Positions 49,901-61,591 of a stretch of 64,000 bases of DNA are shown piece by piece. The stretch lies in NCBI GenBank assembly GCA_013397845.1, contig VZTG01009275.1, forward strand, positions 695,299 to 759,298. The letters are read 5' to 3'. This DNA is from Melanocharis versteri. Its lineage: Eukaryota; Chordata; Aves; Passeriformes; Melanocharitidae. The translations under genes and the position numbers were made by a program. Each line of letters opens with the position of its first letter. Position 1 is the stretch's first letter. Under the pieces are notes generated by a model. The model was not told where the DNA came from and did no database searches. It saw only the letters and a list, made by a program, of their open reading frames with translations.

Positions 49901-50785
49901 AAAAAAAAAACTTTTAAACTCATACTTCTGTCTCACTGAATCAATGGGTTTTAAACACATGCTTAACCTTAATCACGTTCTTGAGTGTTCTCCAGAACTG
50001 GGCCTTTTACAAGGATACAGGTCCCAGGGAATTTGTAGGAGTTCTGCTTTCTTGCATGCTGCTGCTCATATACTATTGATGGAACAATCTGTTACTCATT
50101 AATGCTGCAGATTAAGCCATTTTGCCTGAGTCTGTTTTTTCAGTAGACATTTTAACTGCTTGTCTTATGATATATTTATTTGGTTTCCAGTGCTTAGTTA
50201 CAATATGACAGCAAATCTAGAGTAGGTTTAATAACTATTTATTCTGTCTCCTCAGGCATATATTGACTGCAGGAGGTGGCATGAACTCAGTGTTGGCATT
50301 GAGCTACAGTGCTGATGGCCATCCTACAAAAAGAAACAGAGACAGAAAATGAGACATTTCCAGTTGGAAATTATTGTCATATAGATGTGAAAAATGGGAA
50401 TCACTTCCACTGGAGTCTCAAGGACACATTCCACATAAACCTGTCAGAAAGGTTCAGGGCCCTTGCTGCTGGTAAGTAGACTGTCCTTTCTGGAGGAGAA
50501 AGGGTACAATCCCGTGATTAAGGGAATTAGTTGATCACTGAATGGGAGCCCCAGCTGTAGAAAATATATCCCCTAAGGAACCCAAATGATTTCCCTGTGT
50601 ATGTCACCTCAGAGTTACTGGCCTGCCTGTCTGGGATGTGGCTTTGTGATTGATGAAGACATGCAAAGGGTATTGGACACCATGGAGGTGACAGCTTTGG
50701 TGGAGGCTGTTTGCTCTTCCTCTTCCTTGTGGGAATTAGGGGTTTTCAGAGCATTACCAACAAATCAGTCCCTGTTGTGAGGCAT

Positions 50786-50827
50786 TCCATACTTGTCCCT
50801 CCACACTTGTCACTCCACACTTGTCAC
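50786..50827. repeat. Three-copy 14-bp tandem repeat
   Basis: Units are tccatacttgtccc (50786-50799), tccacacttgtcac (50800-50813) and tccacacttgtcac (50814-50827): two identical and one with two changes. Confidence 0.9.
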
Positions 50828-52919
50828 TCTGTCGGTCATGGTGTCATTCCTTTTCATGCCCTGGCAGGAAGTAAGGAGGGCTTCCTTTGGCAGATGCTTT
50901 TCATGCTGGCTCCCTGGGGAGCAGTGATCCTTCTGTGTATCTGTGTGCAGCTCACCACCCACTGCCCAGAGTCTGTCTGTCCTCTCAGAAGCTGGACTTT
51001 TGTGTGCTCAGTTGTGCACTGGGGTACATATCCAGGGAGCTACTAAAAAGTGTGTTCTTCACATCACAGCAAGGTCTGCAAAGCCAGGAGATTACTGGCT
51101 ACCAGAGAACCCTTTGCTGAACTGAGAGAGAAGGATGTCTGTACAGCTGGTGCAGAGAAGTTCTGCTACTGGACAAAGGGTAGTGGGACACAGGAAAGCC
51201 TTCAAAACAGGTTTACTGAGAGGTCATAAGAAAAACTGAACATAAACAAATCTGCCACAGGAACACATCCCAGTATTACAGCTTTTCTTGGGGTCTGGTT
51301 TAGTACATCACTGTGAAAGGACAATATTCCTCCATGCCCAAGTGCATTCAGAGCCTGGTGCATGTGAGCTGGGGGACTCTGCCAGTCTCATTGCAATGCC
51401 TGCCCTTTCTCCTGCAAGGTATCTAAAAGCAGCCATAGAGCTGTGAATCCAACTGCAAATCCCTTGCTGCACTGCATGCCAAGTGAGCCTCTTCCGAGGC
51501 AGGTGACTCCTTGATTCTAATCAGCAGAGAGGATGCAGGCGTGGCCCAGAGCAGCGAAGGATGCAACCTTCCCGTGGCTCACAGATGGCAAAGTCTGCCA
51601 TTCACAGTGTGGCTTAGGCAAAAATCCACCCTTCTGGATGCTCAGGAACTGTTATGGGAACAGCTGCTCTGGGCACTGTGTGAGAGGAAGGGCCAGAGAC
51701 ACTTCAAGTGTTTTATCACACTCTCACCAAGCCTGTCCCCCGTGGAGACACAGCCCTGACAGTTTTGTATTCATTGTCTCGTACAAAGAAGGTTTACAAT
51801 AGGAAGGTGGCTGCTTGCAAGGGCTCGAGAATTAATTAGTGGTTTCCTTAGCACTGTTTAGATACTAAAAGAAATCAAGTCTGGGGCAAGAGCTGCCTTG
51901 TGAAGGGACTATCAGCTATTTCAGTAAGCAGTGCCACGATGTATTCTTAATATTTTTTCTCTACTGAGCATTGCTAAGGTATAGAGAATTCAAACACCAT
52001 CGGTAATTTCTTGACTGTAAGATAAAACTAGAGATATAAAGATGGCTCACTGCGTGCTCCTCTTCACTTTGCTTCAGTCGTGGTGTTGATTTTGCTTCAT
52101 CTAGCTCTGAGGCTGACTGGGAGACTGTTTCAGCACCAAATATTGTTCCTCTGGTGTTTATGGTACAGAAGGTTTTAGGAGATAGGCACCATCAAATTTT
52201 GCGTTCTTCATTTGGACTGAATTTGTGATGGCCACAAAAAAATCCAGTCGCTTTTGATCCTGAATAAAGATGAGAGTTTATCTGACACTTTGCTCTGCGT
52301 CTTAAGATATCCAAAATTCCAGTGTTGTGAGCTCTGATTTGGATTTCTGGCAGCACAACACATGAATTAGATAACTTGTTCTTCTTCCTAATACAATTAG
52401 ATAATTTTGTGCTGTTTCACCAACCTCTTCTTGTGTGACTTAGGTGATGAGTCTGTGTGTCTGGGACAGGTTTAATGCCTACCCACCCACAGGTTCCTCT
52501 TAAGCTGTCATTCTACACTGTCATTTCATCAGAGTTCCCACCTGAGACTGTGACTGCAGTGGAGTTCATTTAGTCTGACTTTCAGCATGAGCTGCTTCCA
52601 GCATTGCTGCTTTCCCTGATTTTGTATGCCAACTTACAGGTGATCTCGCAAATGTTAGAGGAGACTAAAAGGAGGCCGTACAAGCAGCTGGACCTGACCC
52701 ATTATGTTTAACCTTAAGGGAAGCTGATGTGAAAAATCTGCTTTTACAGTGGGGGAGGGATTTTTTACCAAAAACAAGAGCTGTTCCCATGCTGCTCCCA
52801 AACAACTACAAATCTGTGCTTAACACTGCAGGGGGTAGGGGAAGGGTATTTCCTTTGGCCTGCCTGTGTCACCATTTCAACACACCCAAAAGTCACGTCT
52901 GCAGGTGACCTACCAAATT

Positions 52920-53200
52920 TTCAATATATAAAATTTAGAAGCAGTAATTTGCTAAACTCTGTTTTCCTGAAGGTCATGTGGTTCTCAAAGCAGAAGAATC
53001 ACTGGGAGATACAGTCCTAATTGTACATGACAGTGGTCTGATTAATTAAATTTAAATGAGTCTTCCAATCTAAAAAGCAATAGTAGTCCTTCTTAGTTGG
53101 ACTGCATAATTTTCTATGCCCTGTAATAATTCTGCTGTTTAATTTACACTTTCTCTGAGGATCAGCCTGGCTGTTTTAGAAGACTTTAGACTGAGGCCAG
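52920..53200. promoter_or_regulatory. Candidate AT-rich conserved non-coding element
   Basis: Complex AT-rich sequence with many homeodomain-type words (cagtaatttgc, cctaattg, ctgattaattaaat, ataattttc, gtaataattc, gtttaattt) and no repeat signature. No coding potential is seen. Judged by texture only. Confidence 0.22.
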
Positions 53201-54120
53201 TTTCTTTGAGAAGTAGCTAGAACATGCAGCATTGTTTCCATTGCTGAATTGCTTATTAACAGGGATAAAAATCTACTATTTCCTTTTGACCTTTTCCTGC
53301 AAAGACAGTTTGAAATTATCTTTTCCAAGTACTTTCCAAGGAACTCACCCCTTTACTGTCTGAAGAAGCTCTTACTCTGATTGCCTCTTGTAATGGAGGC
53401 TCTGTATGGGACTGCCTTAAAAGAGCACTCAATAGTTTCAGAAACCACAGTTCTCTGTAGACAGTATCAGCTGCTGGTTTCCTATAGAGTGCAGTTCAAA
53501 GCAACAGATTTGGTGTCTACAGCAGCACCTGATGTGAGCCCAGGTTTTGTCAGAGTCTGTCTTTCACGTGTCACATTTCCCTGCTGCTCAATACTGACAG
53601 CAGGCTGTTACCAAAACATCTTACTGGAGCCCTCACGATTCTACTCCTCACCTTGACCATAAAATTTTGATTTTTAAACAATGCAACATTTACTCAGCTG
53701 TAGGCTCTGTCTCAGAGGGGGAGTCTGAATGACATAAGGTACGGTGGGATTGCCTAATAGAGGTTTGGGCTAGAAAGAAGCTGAATATTGTGATGTTCAT
53801 GGTTTATAACCTCCAAAACAATCCTTACATTTTCACTGTAAGCAGAATTTTGATGATTTGACCAGACATTCTGATTTCTGACCCAATTTCCAGATCTAAG
53901 AGATTCTGGACAAATAACCAGACCTTTTTTGGGTATTCATACAAATAGTTACCATGATACTAATTACAACTGCTTGTTTTGTTCCAAACTGGAGAAGACT
54001 GAACCTCTCTAGCATCACTGGAAACACCCAACCTTGCAGTTCTCTTCAAGTATTAACTTCATTTATTTGGCATCTACCTTGAGTATAACCATTTGGTGCC
54101 TTCTATCACTCATTTCAAGG

Positions 54121-54165
54121 GCAAAATCTTGGAAGTCTTTTCCAACCTTAACGATTCTAAGATGG
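54121..54165 (+). mobile_element. CR1 LINE 3'-terminal fragment
   Basis: 'cttggaagtcttttccaacc' followed by 'ttaacgattctaagatgg' is the sense CR1 3' terminus (gaggtcttttccaacc...gattctatgat). It is a short 5'-truncated copy. Confidence 0.7.
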
Positions 54166-56039
54166 GGCCCTACACAAGCGCTTAAGTTGGAGTTACAGCT
54201 ATACAATATTGTCCCAAGTTACAGCCCTTGAAAAGCTAATTTTGGTGTAGCACAAACAGTAAATCCACCTGACTTTGCATGGTTGCTGAAGTTGTTACTT
54301 AGGTGGTATCCTGATGTTTCTGCTCCCCCAGTGACCTTTTGCTAACCAGTGTCCCTGGGTATTTAACAAGAATGTTCCAGAGTTCTAACTTTTACAGAAT
54401 TTTAGTGCCTGGCAAGTATAGAAATGAATAAATAAATAAATATGATAGATGTAGAAATTACTCTTCTCTTTAATTTGGACAGGTACAGCAAAAGTTCTAA
54501 GTTCCTTCTCCCCACACATTGCCAGTTTATCTCAGTCCTGAACCAATGGATCTCTACAGAGGCAGCTAAGACACCTCAGCCCTCATGGTCAGTTTACAGC
54601 TCCAGCCTGAATGTCCACAAATTTGAAAGTATGAGCTGACAGCCTGTTTCTTTAGTGGTGTAGGTGGCTATCTAGTAAAAGATGTGCAGAGACCATCAGC
54701 TAGTTTCAGGTAATAAATGTCCATCAGGCCTTCAGTCCAACACTAATTTCTGTCAGCTTAAAATCAGGGGCACACATGCAAAGACTTTGCATCACAGTCC
54801 TCTGAGATTTGTCTCACAGGCAGCCTTGAGGCTTTTACAGAGCTCCCTAATTGTCTTTTGCTGTCTTGGAAATCTGTATTTCTACTAATTAGCCAACTGT
54901 TGGAAAACATGGCTGGACACTGCTATTGGCAGAATCCAGCTGGCTTTCACCAGTCTGTCATTGTCCTGCATGGCTCTAGAGATGGCAATTTGCTGTTGCT
55001 GGCTTACATGGTAGCAAGATGCTGAGGGACTTACAGCTCATCCTTTATATACTTAGAAAGGAATGTCAAGATGATGCAGTGTTGTCTCTCACTCCCCCTT
55101 TTCTTATTTTATGTAGAATTAGAGCCCACGAATGTGAGGAAAAACAGCCATGGCTGCAGTCAAGGCATTGTGCAAGTCTTCCTCCCACAGCAGTGCTGGT
55201 GCAACTTAGCCTAGTTTTTTTTTTTTCCAAATGTGGCCTCCCACACTTTGTGCTAAAGTCCCTTTCCAAACCAGTTTTCAAATGTTGCCTTCTCAGTTCT
55301 GACAGGTGACAGCACCTGAGGTGTGCTCTCACAGGCACCCTCAGTTAATGCTGCAGCAATCCAGGTACGTGTTCATCATCGTGAATGCACTTCTGCACCT
55401 CCTCATTCCTAGGATCTTTGCTAAAGGATAGTTATAACCCCAGCAGAGTGTGTAACAGCAACTCCCAGCTTAGTTGATTGAGCCAGGGTGGCAGATTGAA
55501 CTAATCAGCCTGGTTTGTACTTATGGTGAAGGCAGGACAGAAAATTAGCTGAGGACAGAACAGGCAGCCTTTGCTCTTGTCTTACTGCTGACTGATCTGC
55601 TGTTGTCCTTTAGCCCTTCCGTTCTGCCTGCTTGGGACACATTTCCTGCAGAAGGAGACCGCAGAGAGGTGATCTGACTAAAGTAATCTTCTGTGCTTCT
55701 GGAACGAGTCTAAAAGCAGCAATAGCAAGTACTTTAAAGCTCCTTATTGAAGTGACCTTGCTGCACATTAGGATGTACCAAAAGAGACGGACTAAAACAA
55801 TCAGATGGCTACAGGTATCTCATAATTTTTTGTCTAGTCAAGCCTTGTAATTCTGTTTTGTTAACTAACTATAACCAGATAAAAATACGAGGACCTCTGT
55901 GAAAAGCAGTTGCTGTAGCAGACAAGATGACTTCTGAGGAGACAGTTTCAGCAGTGTTATTGAAGCCATACTTTTTTGCATTGTTCTGAAGTGAAACAGG
56001 AAAGCTACAACATCATTCTTGTGGTTTGACAGAACTGCA
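54166..56039. other. Gene-free stretch
   Basis: No exon was recognised. A short (AAAT)n microsatellite lies at 54425-54442. Scattered T-runs occur near 55217-55228. Confidence 0.45.
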
Positions 56040-56400
56040 GGCATGGTGACAGCTGCATGTAACAGTGATCATTTAACATCTTGTTAGTCCTCGGGGACTC
56101 GTGCAGAATTAAAGTTGTGTTTCACCAGGTGATACACACGCAGGCAGCGGCATGAACAACTTCCAGGATAATAGTTGTACTGCTAGCACTGGCTTTAAAT
56201 GTGAAGGGAATTGTGTGTCTCTATTTAGGTAAATATTGAGTATCTATCACTGTGGCATTTCTGGAATTGCAGTCTGTGTTAATCAGGAGGCCATTATTAA
56301 ACAGCCACAAATCACAGGCACAAGTAAGCAACCTTTCACTCAGCTTTGCTTCCCGCTTAGTTTCCTGTATTTAGCCAGGCTTACGCCAAGTCTGAAGCTG
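56040..56400. promoter_or_regulatory. Candidate conserved non-coding element
   Basis: A complex unique block with several retained CpGs (cctcgggg, actcgtg, cacacgcagg, agcggc, acgcc) and transcription-factor-like words (accaggtgata E-box, gccattattaaac). No open frame of interest. Called on texture. Confidence 0.25.
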
Positions 56401-56479
56401 CACAGGCACACAGAGGTATCTAGCACAGAATCACAGGCAGGAACTAAACATGCCATTACAATACCTAAGGACTAGAGCT

Positions 56480-56800
56480 TCCTTAGCAGCAAGCTGAGAG
56501 ATTGAGAGAGTGGCAGCAGAGGGGACAGAGAGACATGAAAGGACGGGAAAGGGAAAAAAACTAAGGAGAGGCACCAGTTAAAAGAGAATAGATAATCACC
56601 TAGAGGAAGAAGTAAAACAGAAGCATAAATGTTTACATGAGGCAGGGAAAGAAGGATGGATGAAGAAGGATTAGAAGGTAAAAAATGGGAATGGAGAATT
56701 TCCACAGGTAAAGTTGAAATAGAAAAGCATACAACAAAAGGAGAGTTCCATTAAAAAGAAAGAAGGGAAATATCACAAAGCAGGCACAGAAATGAACATC
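56480..56800 (+). repeat. Purine-rich low-complexity block
   Basis: The + strand is dominated by A and G (ggacagagagac, gggaaagggaaaaaaac, gaaagaagggaaat), with only scattered pyrimidines, over roughly 320 bp. No clean unit repeat is present, so it is degraded simple sequence or a strand-biased region. Confidence 0.7.
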
Positions 56801-57959
56801 TGCTCTAAAGAAAGCCTATGACTGCAATATTGCAAAGAGAACAATGAGGTGACCCATGGCCAAAAATTTGCACTGTTTCTCATTAATACTGAGATGCTAA
56901 TGGCTACCTTCCCCACATCTCCTCTTTCCTGGAGTACCCTTTCTTTTTGAAATGTTCTGCTTCAAATACAAAATTGAGGCAGTTTCACCAACAGGGAATC
57001 CATCCCTGCTGTGTTGAGCTTTCAGGTTGAGTTGGCTGTTCCAGACAAGTCTGAGTCTTTATCAGTCAACACCAGGCTCTTCCTTTAATGTATGTTACCT
57101 GCTTTCCTATTATTGTTATTGCTATTATTATTACCACTACCATTTTGTTCCAAAAGTTCACTCAGACCTTGATCATGGTCAAATTCAACTGTGATAATCA
57201 TTAGTAAAAAAAAATTCAAGTAGTAATAAGCAAAGGAAATAATTTTATCCCTCAGTCCAACAAAAAGATTATTTGAACAATGTACTTTTCATCAGGAAAC
57301 TTCCATTTACTGAAGCTGTTCCTGGAAATTTTTGAATCAGCTAAGGAGACAAGATGGACATGTAGCAGTTCAGTAAAGCTAAGCTTTATCTGGAAGACTG
57401 TGTGGTTGCAGTGTCAGACAATCATGCAGTCTAATGGCTACAGGCAAAAAGAAAATTGGGCTTGTATCCCTTGAGAAGGATCATCTCTGATAGCACTGTG
57501 TTTCCTAATATACTGCAGAGGCATTAAAGAAGTGCCTCCTATGGACTTCCTGCCTCCACAGCTCCAGGGGGTTTTGAGCATCCAGAGAGGACTGGCTTGA
57601 GAGGCTGATCTGCCTCAGACCTACAGGCCTGTCAGATCTCAGCCACTGTCACAGGGCTGCAGTCCATGGGCAGAGCAAGCAGCTCCTGATGATGCCAGCA
57701 GACAGACAGCCCATGTGTGCATGTATTTGAGACTGAATGTGCTCTCTCGGGGTGTGTATTGTCTTGGGCTTTGGATGTAAGTTGCTACTGCAGTTTTAAT
57801 TTAAGTTTTCCTGGTTGTTAGGCCTCTGCTCTTTTCAGTTCTTATTGTTCCCTCCCCCCCAACATAGCTAAACAAGGCCTCGGGTTCAGCTTCCCAAATC
57901 AACCTCCACAAACTTGACTAGCCAGATCTCCACAGGGAACAAAGTCACATAGATTTCTG

Positions 57960-58330
57960 TGACAAAACCCATTGATCTGACAGCGGTTGAGATAAATCTG
58001 CCTCAAAAAGTTAAAGCAATAGAAATCCGGATCCGCAATGCAAGATTTCAGTGACAAAACCAGGGAGCTGACAGGGACTCAGACAAATCCATCCATGCTG
58101 AGTGACTATGCATTCATTCTGCACACAACTGCCTGCTTAAAGAGATAGTGATGAGAGATCCCCACACAGCATCTAACACGGCATCGGCATTTGTTAGGAG
58201 ATTAGTGTCGGGAGGGAGAAATACCCAATTAAAGAGGTATTACTCTGCCATTGGGGAATTGGGAGTAAGTAGCAATAATCATGCCAGCCACTGCCACAAT
58301 AACAGTGCTGTGAAGGAAAAAAAAATGGAA
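57960..58330. promoter_or_regulatory. Candidate CpG-retaining conserved non-coding element
   Basis: About six CpGs survive in 240 bp (agcggttg, atccggatccgc, acacggcatcggc, tgtcggg) within a strongly CpG-poor neighbourhood. It includes the 8-bp palindrome ATCCGGAT (58025-58032), which contains two opposed ETS-like cores, plus homeodomain words (cccaattaaag). It is about 2.3 kb upstream of the inferred promoter, a plausible position for a proximal enhancer. No coding frame. Conservation was not tested. Confidence 0.3.
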
Positions 58331-58917
58331 TGTAAAAGAGTCTGAAGAAGAAAGAGAAAAGCAGAGCGTATTCACAGGTTTGGAACTGTGGCAATGAAAT
58401 AGGTCCAAAGAAGATAACCAGCTCAGACTCTAATTTAAAAATGTATGGGATCAGGACAAAAAGCAGTCTACATAGCAAAATGGCAAGTAGATCATTCAAG
58501 GTCCATGTGTCCCTGTCCAGCTGGGAGAGTTACAGCAGAAAGAGGGACTGCAGGGTGGTAGAAGCCGGTGCTCAGAGCAGGCTATTGGTGCATTTTTACT
58601 GCCACAGCACAGACTGCTTGAGACAGAAGAACATGAGAGCATGAGGAATTGCTTCCTGGAGCAGAGCACTAGGCCATCTGGCCAAGTGTTCTGTCTCCCC
58701 CACAGCAAAAGCACGTGCTCTTCAAGGGGAGCCTGGGAGCTGTGGCATTTTCTGCTCTTTCCCTCCGTGTTCAGAAACATTGGATCAGCGATGCTAATGG
58801 ATTCATCCCTTCCCTGTTTTCAGTAGTCACTTGTAGATCCGTTCTTGAATTTGTCTAATAACTTTTGAACCTGATGGTATCACACCCCTCCTTTGCAGGC
58901 TGGCTGGTGACTTTTAT

Positions 58918-58945
58918 GTAAAAAAAAAAAAAAAGGAAGGAAGGA
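58918..58945 (+). repeat. Poly(A) and GGAA tract
   Basis: A run of about 14 adenines followed by 'ggaaggaaggatt'. No retrotransposed gene body was recognised upstream. Confidence 0.85.
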
Positions 58946-59235
58946 TTAAGAAGAGGACCTGTGTCTAAATCAGTAGCCTCTTGCTTGGAAAACTCTGACT
59001 CCATTTCCTCCTATGTTGTAGGAAAGGTGCTGAAATTGAGGCTTTTAGGTTCTTAAAGATGATGGTTTTCAGAAACAAACAAATCTAATTCCCATTGATA
59101 TCAATCAAAAGGAAATAGACTCCCTAGGGCTTTTCAATTTAGCAATTTGAATTGCAGTTATGCATTTCATGGTTTGAAAAGTGTATCAGCCAACTCTGTA
59201 TCCATAAGTTTCTTAAGGACCTTTAAACATGCCTT

Positions 59236-59345
59236 TAGTCTCTGTGCCTTAACCTCCAAGTCCTAAGGAGAAGGTTAGAGCTGCCCATCTCAGAGAGCTG
59301 TGATAAGGAGAAACACATCAGATACCATGCAGGGTTCATCTGCTA
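59236..59345 (+). mobile_element. MIR-like SINE relic
   Basis: 'ctctgtgccttaacctcc', then 'ctgcccatctcagagagc' and 'tgtgataaggagaaac' follow the sense SINE 3' half (ctctgtgcctcagtttccc ... tacctcacagggtgttgtgagga). It is a diverged partial copy. Confidence 0.5.
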
Positions 59346-59599
59346 AGGCAAAGGAATGTCTAATGAAGATCAAGAACTGTCAGAGGTTCACAGTTGCCAG
59401 GGACACTCTGCTGAGGATCAGCCAGTGAAATGACCTTTTCACACTCACAGAGAAGCCCTGCACACACGACAGTGTAACCATGGTGTAGTGGGAGGGGAAA
59501 GGAGGTGTGGAGGTGGACAGTGAAATGTAGCTGCAGGGATGCTGCAGACAACTCTCTCTGAGTCCAAAATGCTCCCCAGCTAAAGGGAGTGTATGAGTC

Positions 59600-59645
59600 T
59601 ATATGGTCTTGACGAATTTCTGTATATGGTCTTTACGAATTTCTC
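59600..59645. repeat. Two-copy 23-bp tandem repeat
   Basis: Unit 1 (59600-59622) and unit 2 (59623-59645) both begin tatatggtctt and end cgaatttct, with two differences. A + strand frame open at 59593-60042 runs across it, but that frame has no recognisable domain. Confidence 0.9.
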
Positions 59646-60391
59646 CAAGACCCACATCAGCTCTGGTGTTAGTGCCGGCCGACCTGAGACTGCTGAGGTG
59701 GAATGGAGGCCAGTGGCAGAAGGCTACCATGCTAGTGAAGGTAACTCCACATCCTCAGGTGACAAAAGATGTCACACACCTTGTCACCAAGTAGAAAATC
59801 CCTGTTTGCACATGCTTGCTGTGGAACATGTCAGGGAGATGCTGCCTGTGCGGTGGCAGGAGAAGCTCCTGTTGGGTTTCCCATTGATTGCCCCTTCCAA
59901 AGCCACAGGCATTTGTCTTGCTTGCTTGCTTTTTCACTTGCTGTTCTATCTTCTAACCATTCCAACTGCCCATCTGCTTTTGAGTTGCTCATCAGTTTTC
60001 TTGCCTAGGAATGTGAAACAGCAAGAGCACTTCATGCACTGAAGCAATTTTTCTGTAATGGATAAAGAACTACTGCAGCCAGGTACTCTATTTACAGCTT
60101 AGAACACAAACTCAGCGTCCCATTGTTGTTACTGTAAGCACCAATCTCTGCAGATGAGCAAAATGAGAATGACTTGGATGTAGGGATTTGCCTTTTAGGG
60201 AGCATACGGTATCGGTTAAGGCAGCATAACCCACAGACCAGAACACTCTTATGGGATGAGCGATACACTTCTGGCTTGCCAGCTGCTGGCTGAGTCTGGG
60301 CCAAGCTGCTGAGCAAGCAAGAGTTTCTCACTGTTGTCTTCCTGGCAGGTTTCAGAGCTAACTGGTTTAAAACTCGGTGCCCTTAGACTCA

Positions 60392-60619
60392 GACAGATCC
60401 AATGAGAGCATAGAAATGCAATCCATGTGTAGTGGAGAGGCTGTGACACCATGTGTCAGAAAGGGCCCTTCTGCTAACACTGCCTACAGGTGATTCCCCT
60501 TTTGGCCTAGGCAGCCTGGGACTCTGGTTTACTGGCTAAAGGAGGTGTATGTGATCCAACTACTAATAGCATCCGCCTCTAGCGCACTCCTTTGCCGTGT
60601 CACTTAGTTCTTAGAAGCA
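60392..60619 (+). repeat. Duplicated segment L, first copy
   Basis: This 228-bp segment is repeated at 61592-61819 (offset 1200) with one difference seen: T at 60452 versus C at 61652. It ends at the single N at 60620, while the second copy continues for another 172 bp of GC-rich sequence. It is best read as the end of one contig overlapping another contig, not as a genomic duplication. Confidence 0.95.
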
Positions 60620-60620
60620 N
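60620..60620. other. Assembly gap (single N)
   Basis: One of three single-base gaps (60620, 61591, 61992). A one-base placeholder is what some assemblers write when the estimated gap is zero or negative, that is, when neighbouring contigs should overlap. That fits the duplicated flanks. Confidence 0.9.
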
Positions 60621-60727
60621 CCTGCCCCGAGCCGGGCCTTTAAATGTGCCAATTGCCGCCTGCGCCGAAGCCTCAGGAGCCATTTGGCGGCCGGATCCTG
60701 TTCGCTCTGTGCCTCTCCTGTGCTGGT
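60621..60727 (+). promoter_or_regulatory. CpG-rich promoter / first-exon edge with splice donor
   Basis: Immediately after the gap the sequence is GC- and CpG-rich (about eight CpGs in the first 100 bp). It holds a CCAAT box (60649-60653), an E2F-like TTTGGCGG (60683-60690) and a TTTAAA word (about 60639-60644), and it is followed by a consensus-like donor CTG|GTAAGC at about 60726. An ATG at 60644 gives a 27-codon frame that reaches the donor and ends in a hydrophobic RILFALCLSCA, but its Kozak context is poor. Another frame is open through the donor to 60902. Sequence returns to AT-leaning, intron-like composition after the donor. This is most simply the right half of a CpG island containing the first exon of a + strand gene. 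Confidence 0.45.
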
Positions 60728-60809
60728 AAGCAACTTCTGCTGCTCTAACACCCGTCCTCTACTTGCCCTGAAAGAGTTGGTGCTTTGTTTCTCTGGTTTT
60801 TTGTGTGTG

Positions 60810-61590
60810 TTTTTGACGTGTATCAGAAATAACATCGAACTAGAGAATGGAGGTGGAAAGGGGAGCTCTAAGGGTCCCCCAGCCTGTAGTTTCCTGTCTT
60901 AAGGTTATGTATGGTTTGCTAAGAGAGGAGTGTTTTAACCTAACATGTTTCTTGGGAGTTGAGCATTCTAGTTAATGTTAAAAGTGTTATTCTGGCAAAA
61001 TATCTGCCCCATACCCTGGTTAAAGTGAAAAAACTATCCGTAAAACCCCAATGCTTGCCACATTTATAATGTTCTTTATCAGTTCAGAATGTTCTCCACA
61101 GTTGTATCCTATTTGCCTCATAGCACCAAGCTTCTAAATTTGTGATAACTGGCACCTCTGTAATTATAGAAAATAAGTGCTTCACAGTGTCGGGCACCCC
61201 AGCAGGAAAAAGCTCTAAGTTGTAGTCTTGGCTCCCCCACAAGTGTTTTATCTTCTACTCACTGGTTGATTTGTGGAGATGCCAGTACTGTTTCATCTCC
61301 ACAACACGGGTGCTGAGCTCCCTGGAAGGGCTGTGAGGTTCCAGAGCTGTATAAAGCATCATTATTATGTCTCTTTTTATAGATAAGAAAAAGCATGTTT
61401 GCAGCAAACAACAAAAAAAAGTATTTCCCAGCTTTGAATGTGATGTATAGAAAAAGGTATATTGCTCAGCTATTACAGTACCTCATATCAGTGAAATATA
61501 GGGTGTTCCTCAAGTTGTATTACAGCTGCAAAATCTGTTTCCTGAAATATTAGGCATGCCAGCCAGTTTGGATGTAAATAATAAGCATGT
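60810..61590 (+). repeat. Duplicated segment R, first copy
   Basis: This 781-bp segment is repeated at 61993-62773 (offset 1183). Six single-base differences were seen, all in the first 112 bp (60822, 60833, 60835, 60880, 60887, 60921), and none in the remaining 669 bp. It ends at the single N at 61591. The pattern fits an overlapping or alternative-haplotype contig. Confidence 0.95.
61200..61385 (+). mobile_element. Possible MIR-like SINE relic (also present in the second copy)
   Basis: 'ttggctcccccacaag', 'ccagtactgtttcatctcc', 'gaagggctgtgaggttcc' and 'gtataaagcatcattatta' weakly follow the sense MIR 3' half. It is heavily diverged. The same string occurs at 62383-62568 in the duplicated segment. 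Confidence 0.3.
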
Positions 61591-61591
61591 N
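61591..61591. other. Assembly gap (single N)
   Basis: Separates the end of segment R, first copy, from the start of segment L, second copy. The two sides are not contiguous in the inferred true order; this junction is predicted to be artificial. Confidence 0.9.

Larger units (their letters stand above)
46991..54120. other. Gene-free stretch
   Basis: No exon was recognised. 47405-47760 is strongly pyrimidine-rich on the + strand, which keeps frames open there by chance. Enhancer-like texture is seen at about 49090-49240 (homeodomain words such as gtaattaatatgg) and about 52920-53200. Confidence 0.45.

Noticed and set aside
59593..60042. 149-codon + strand open frame with a hydrophobic C-terminal half
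   Set aside because: Runs across a recent 23-bp tandem duplication, has no family resemblance, and several frames are open on both strands in the same place.
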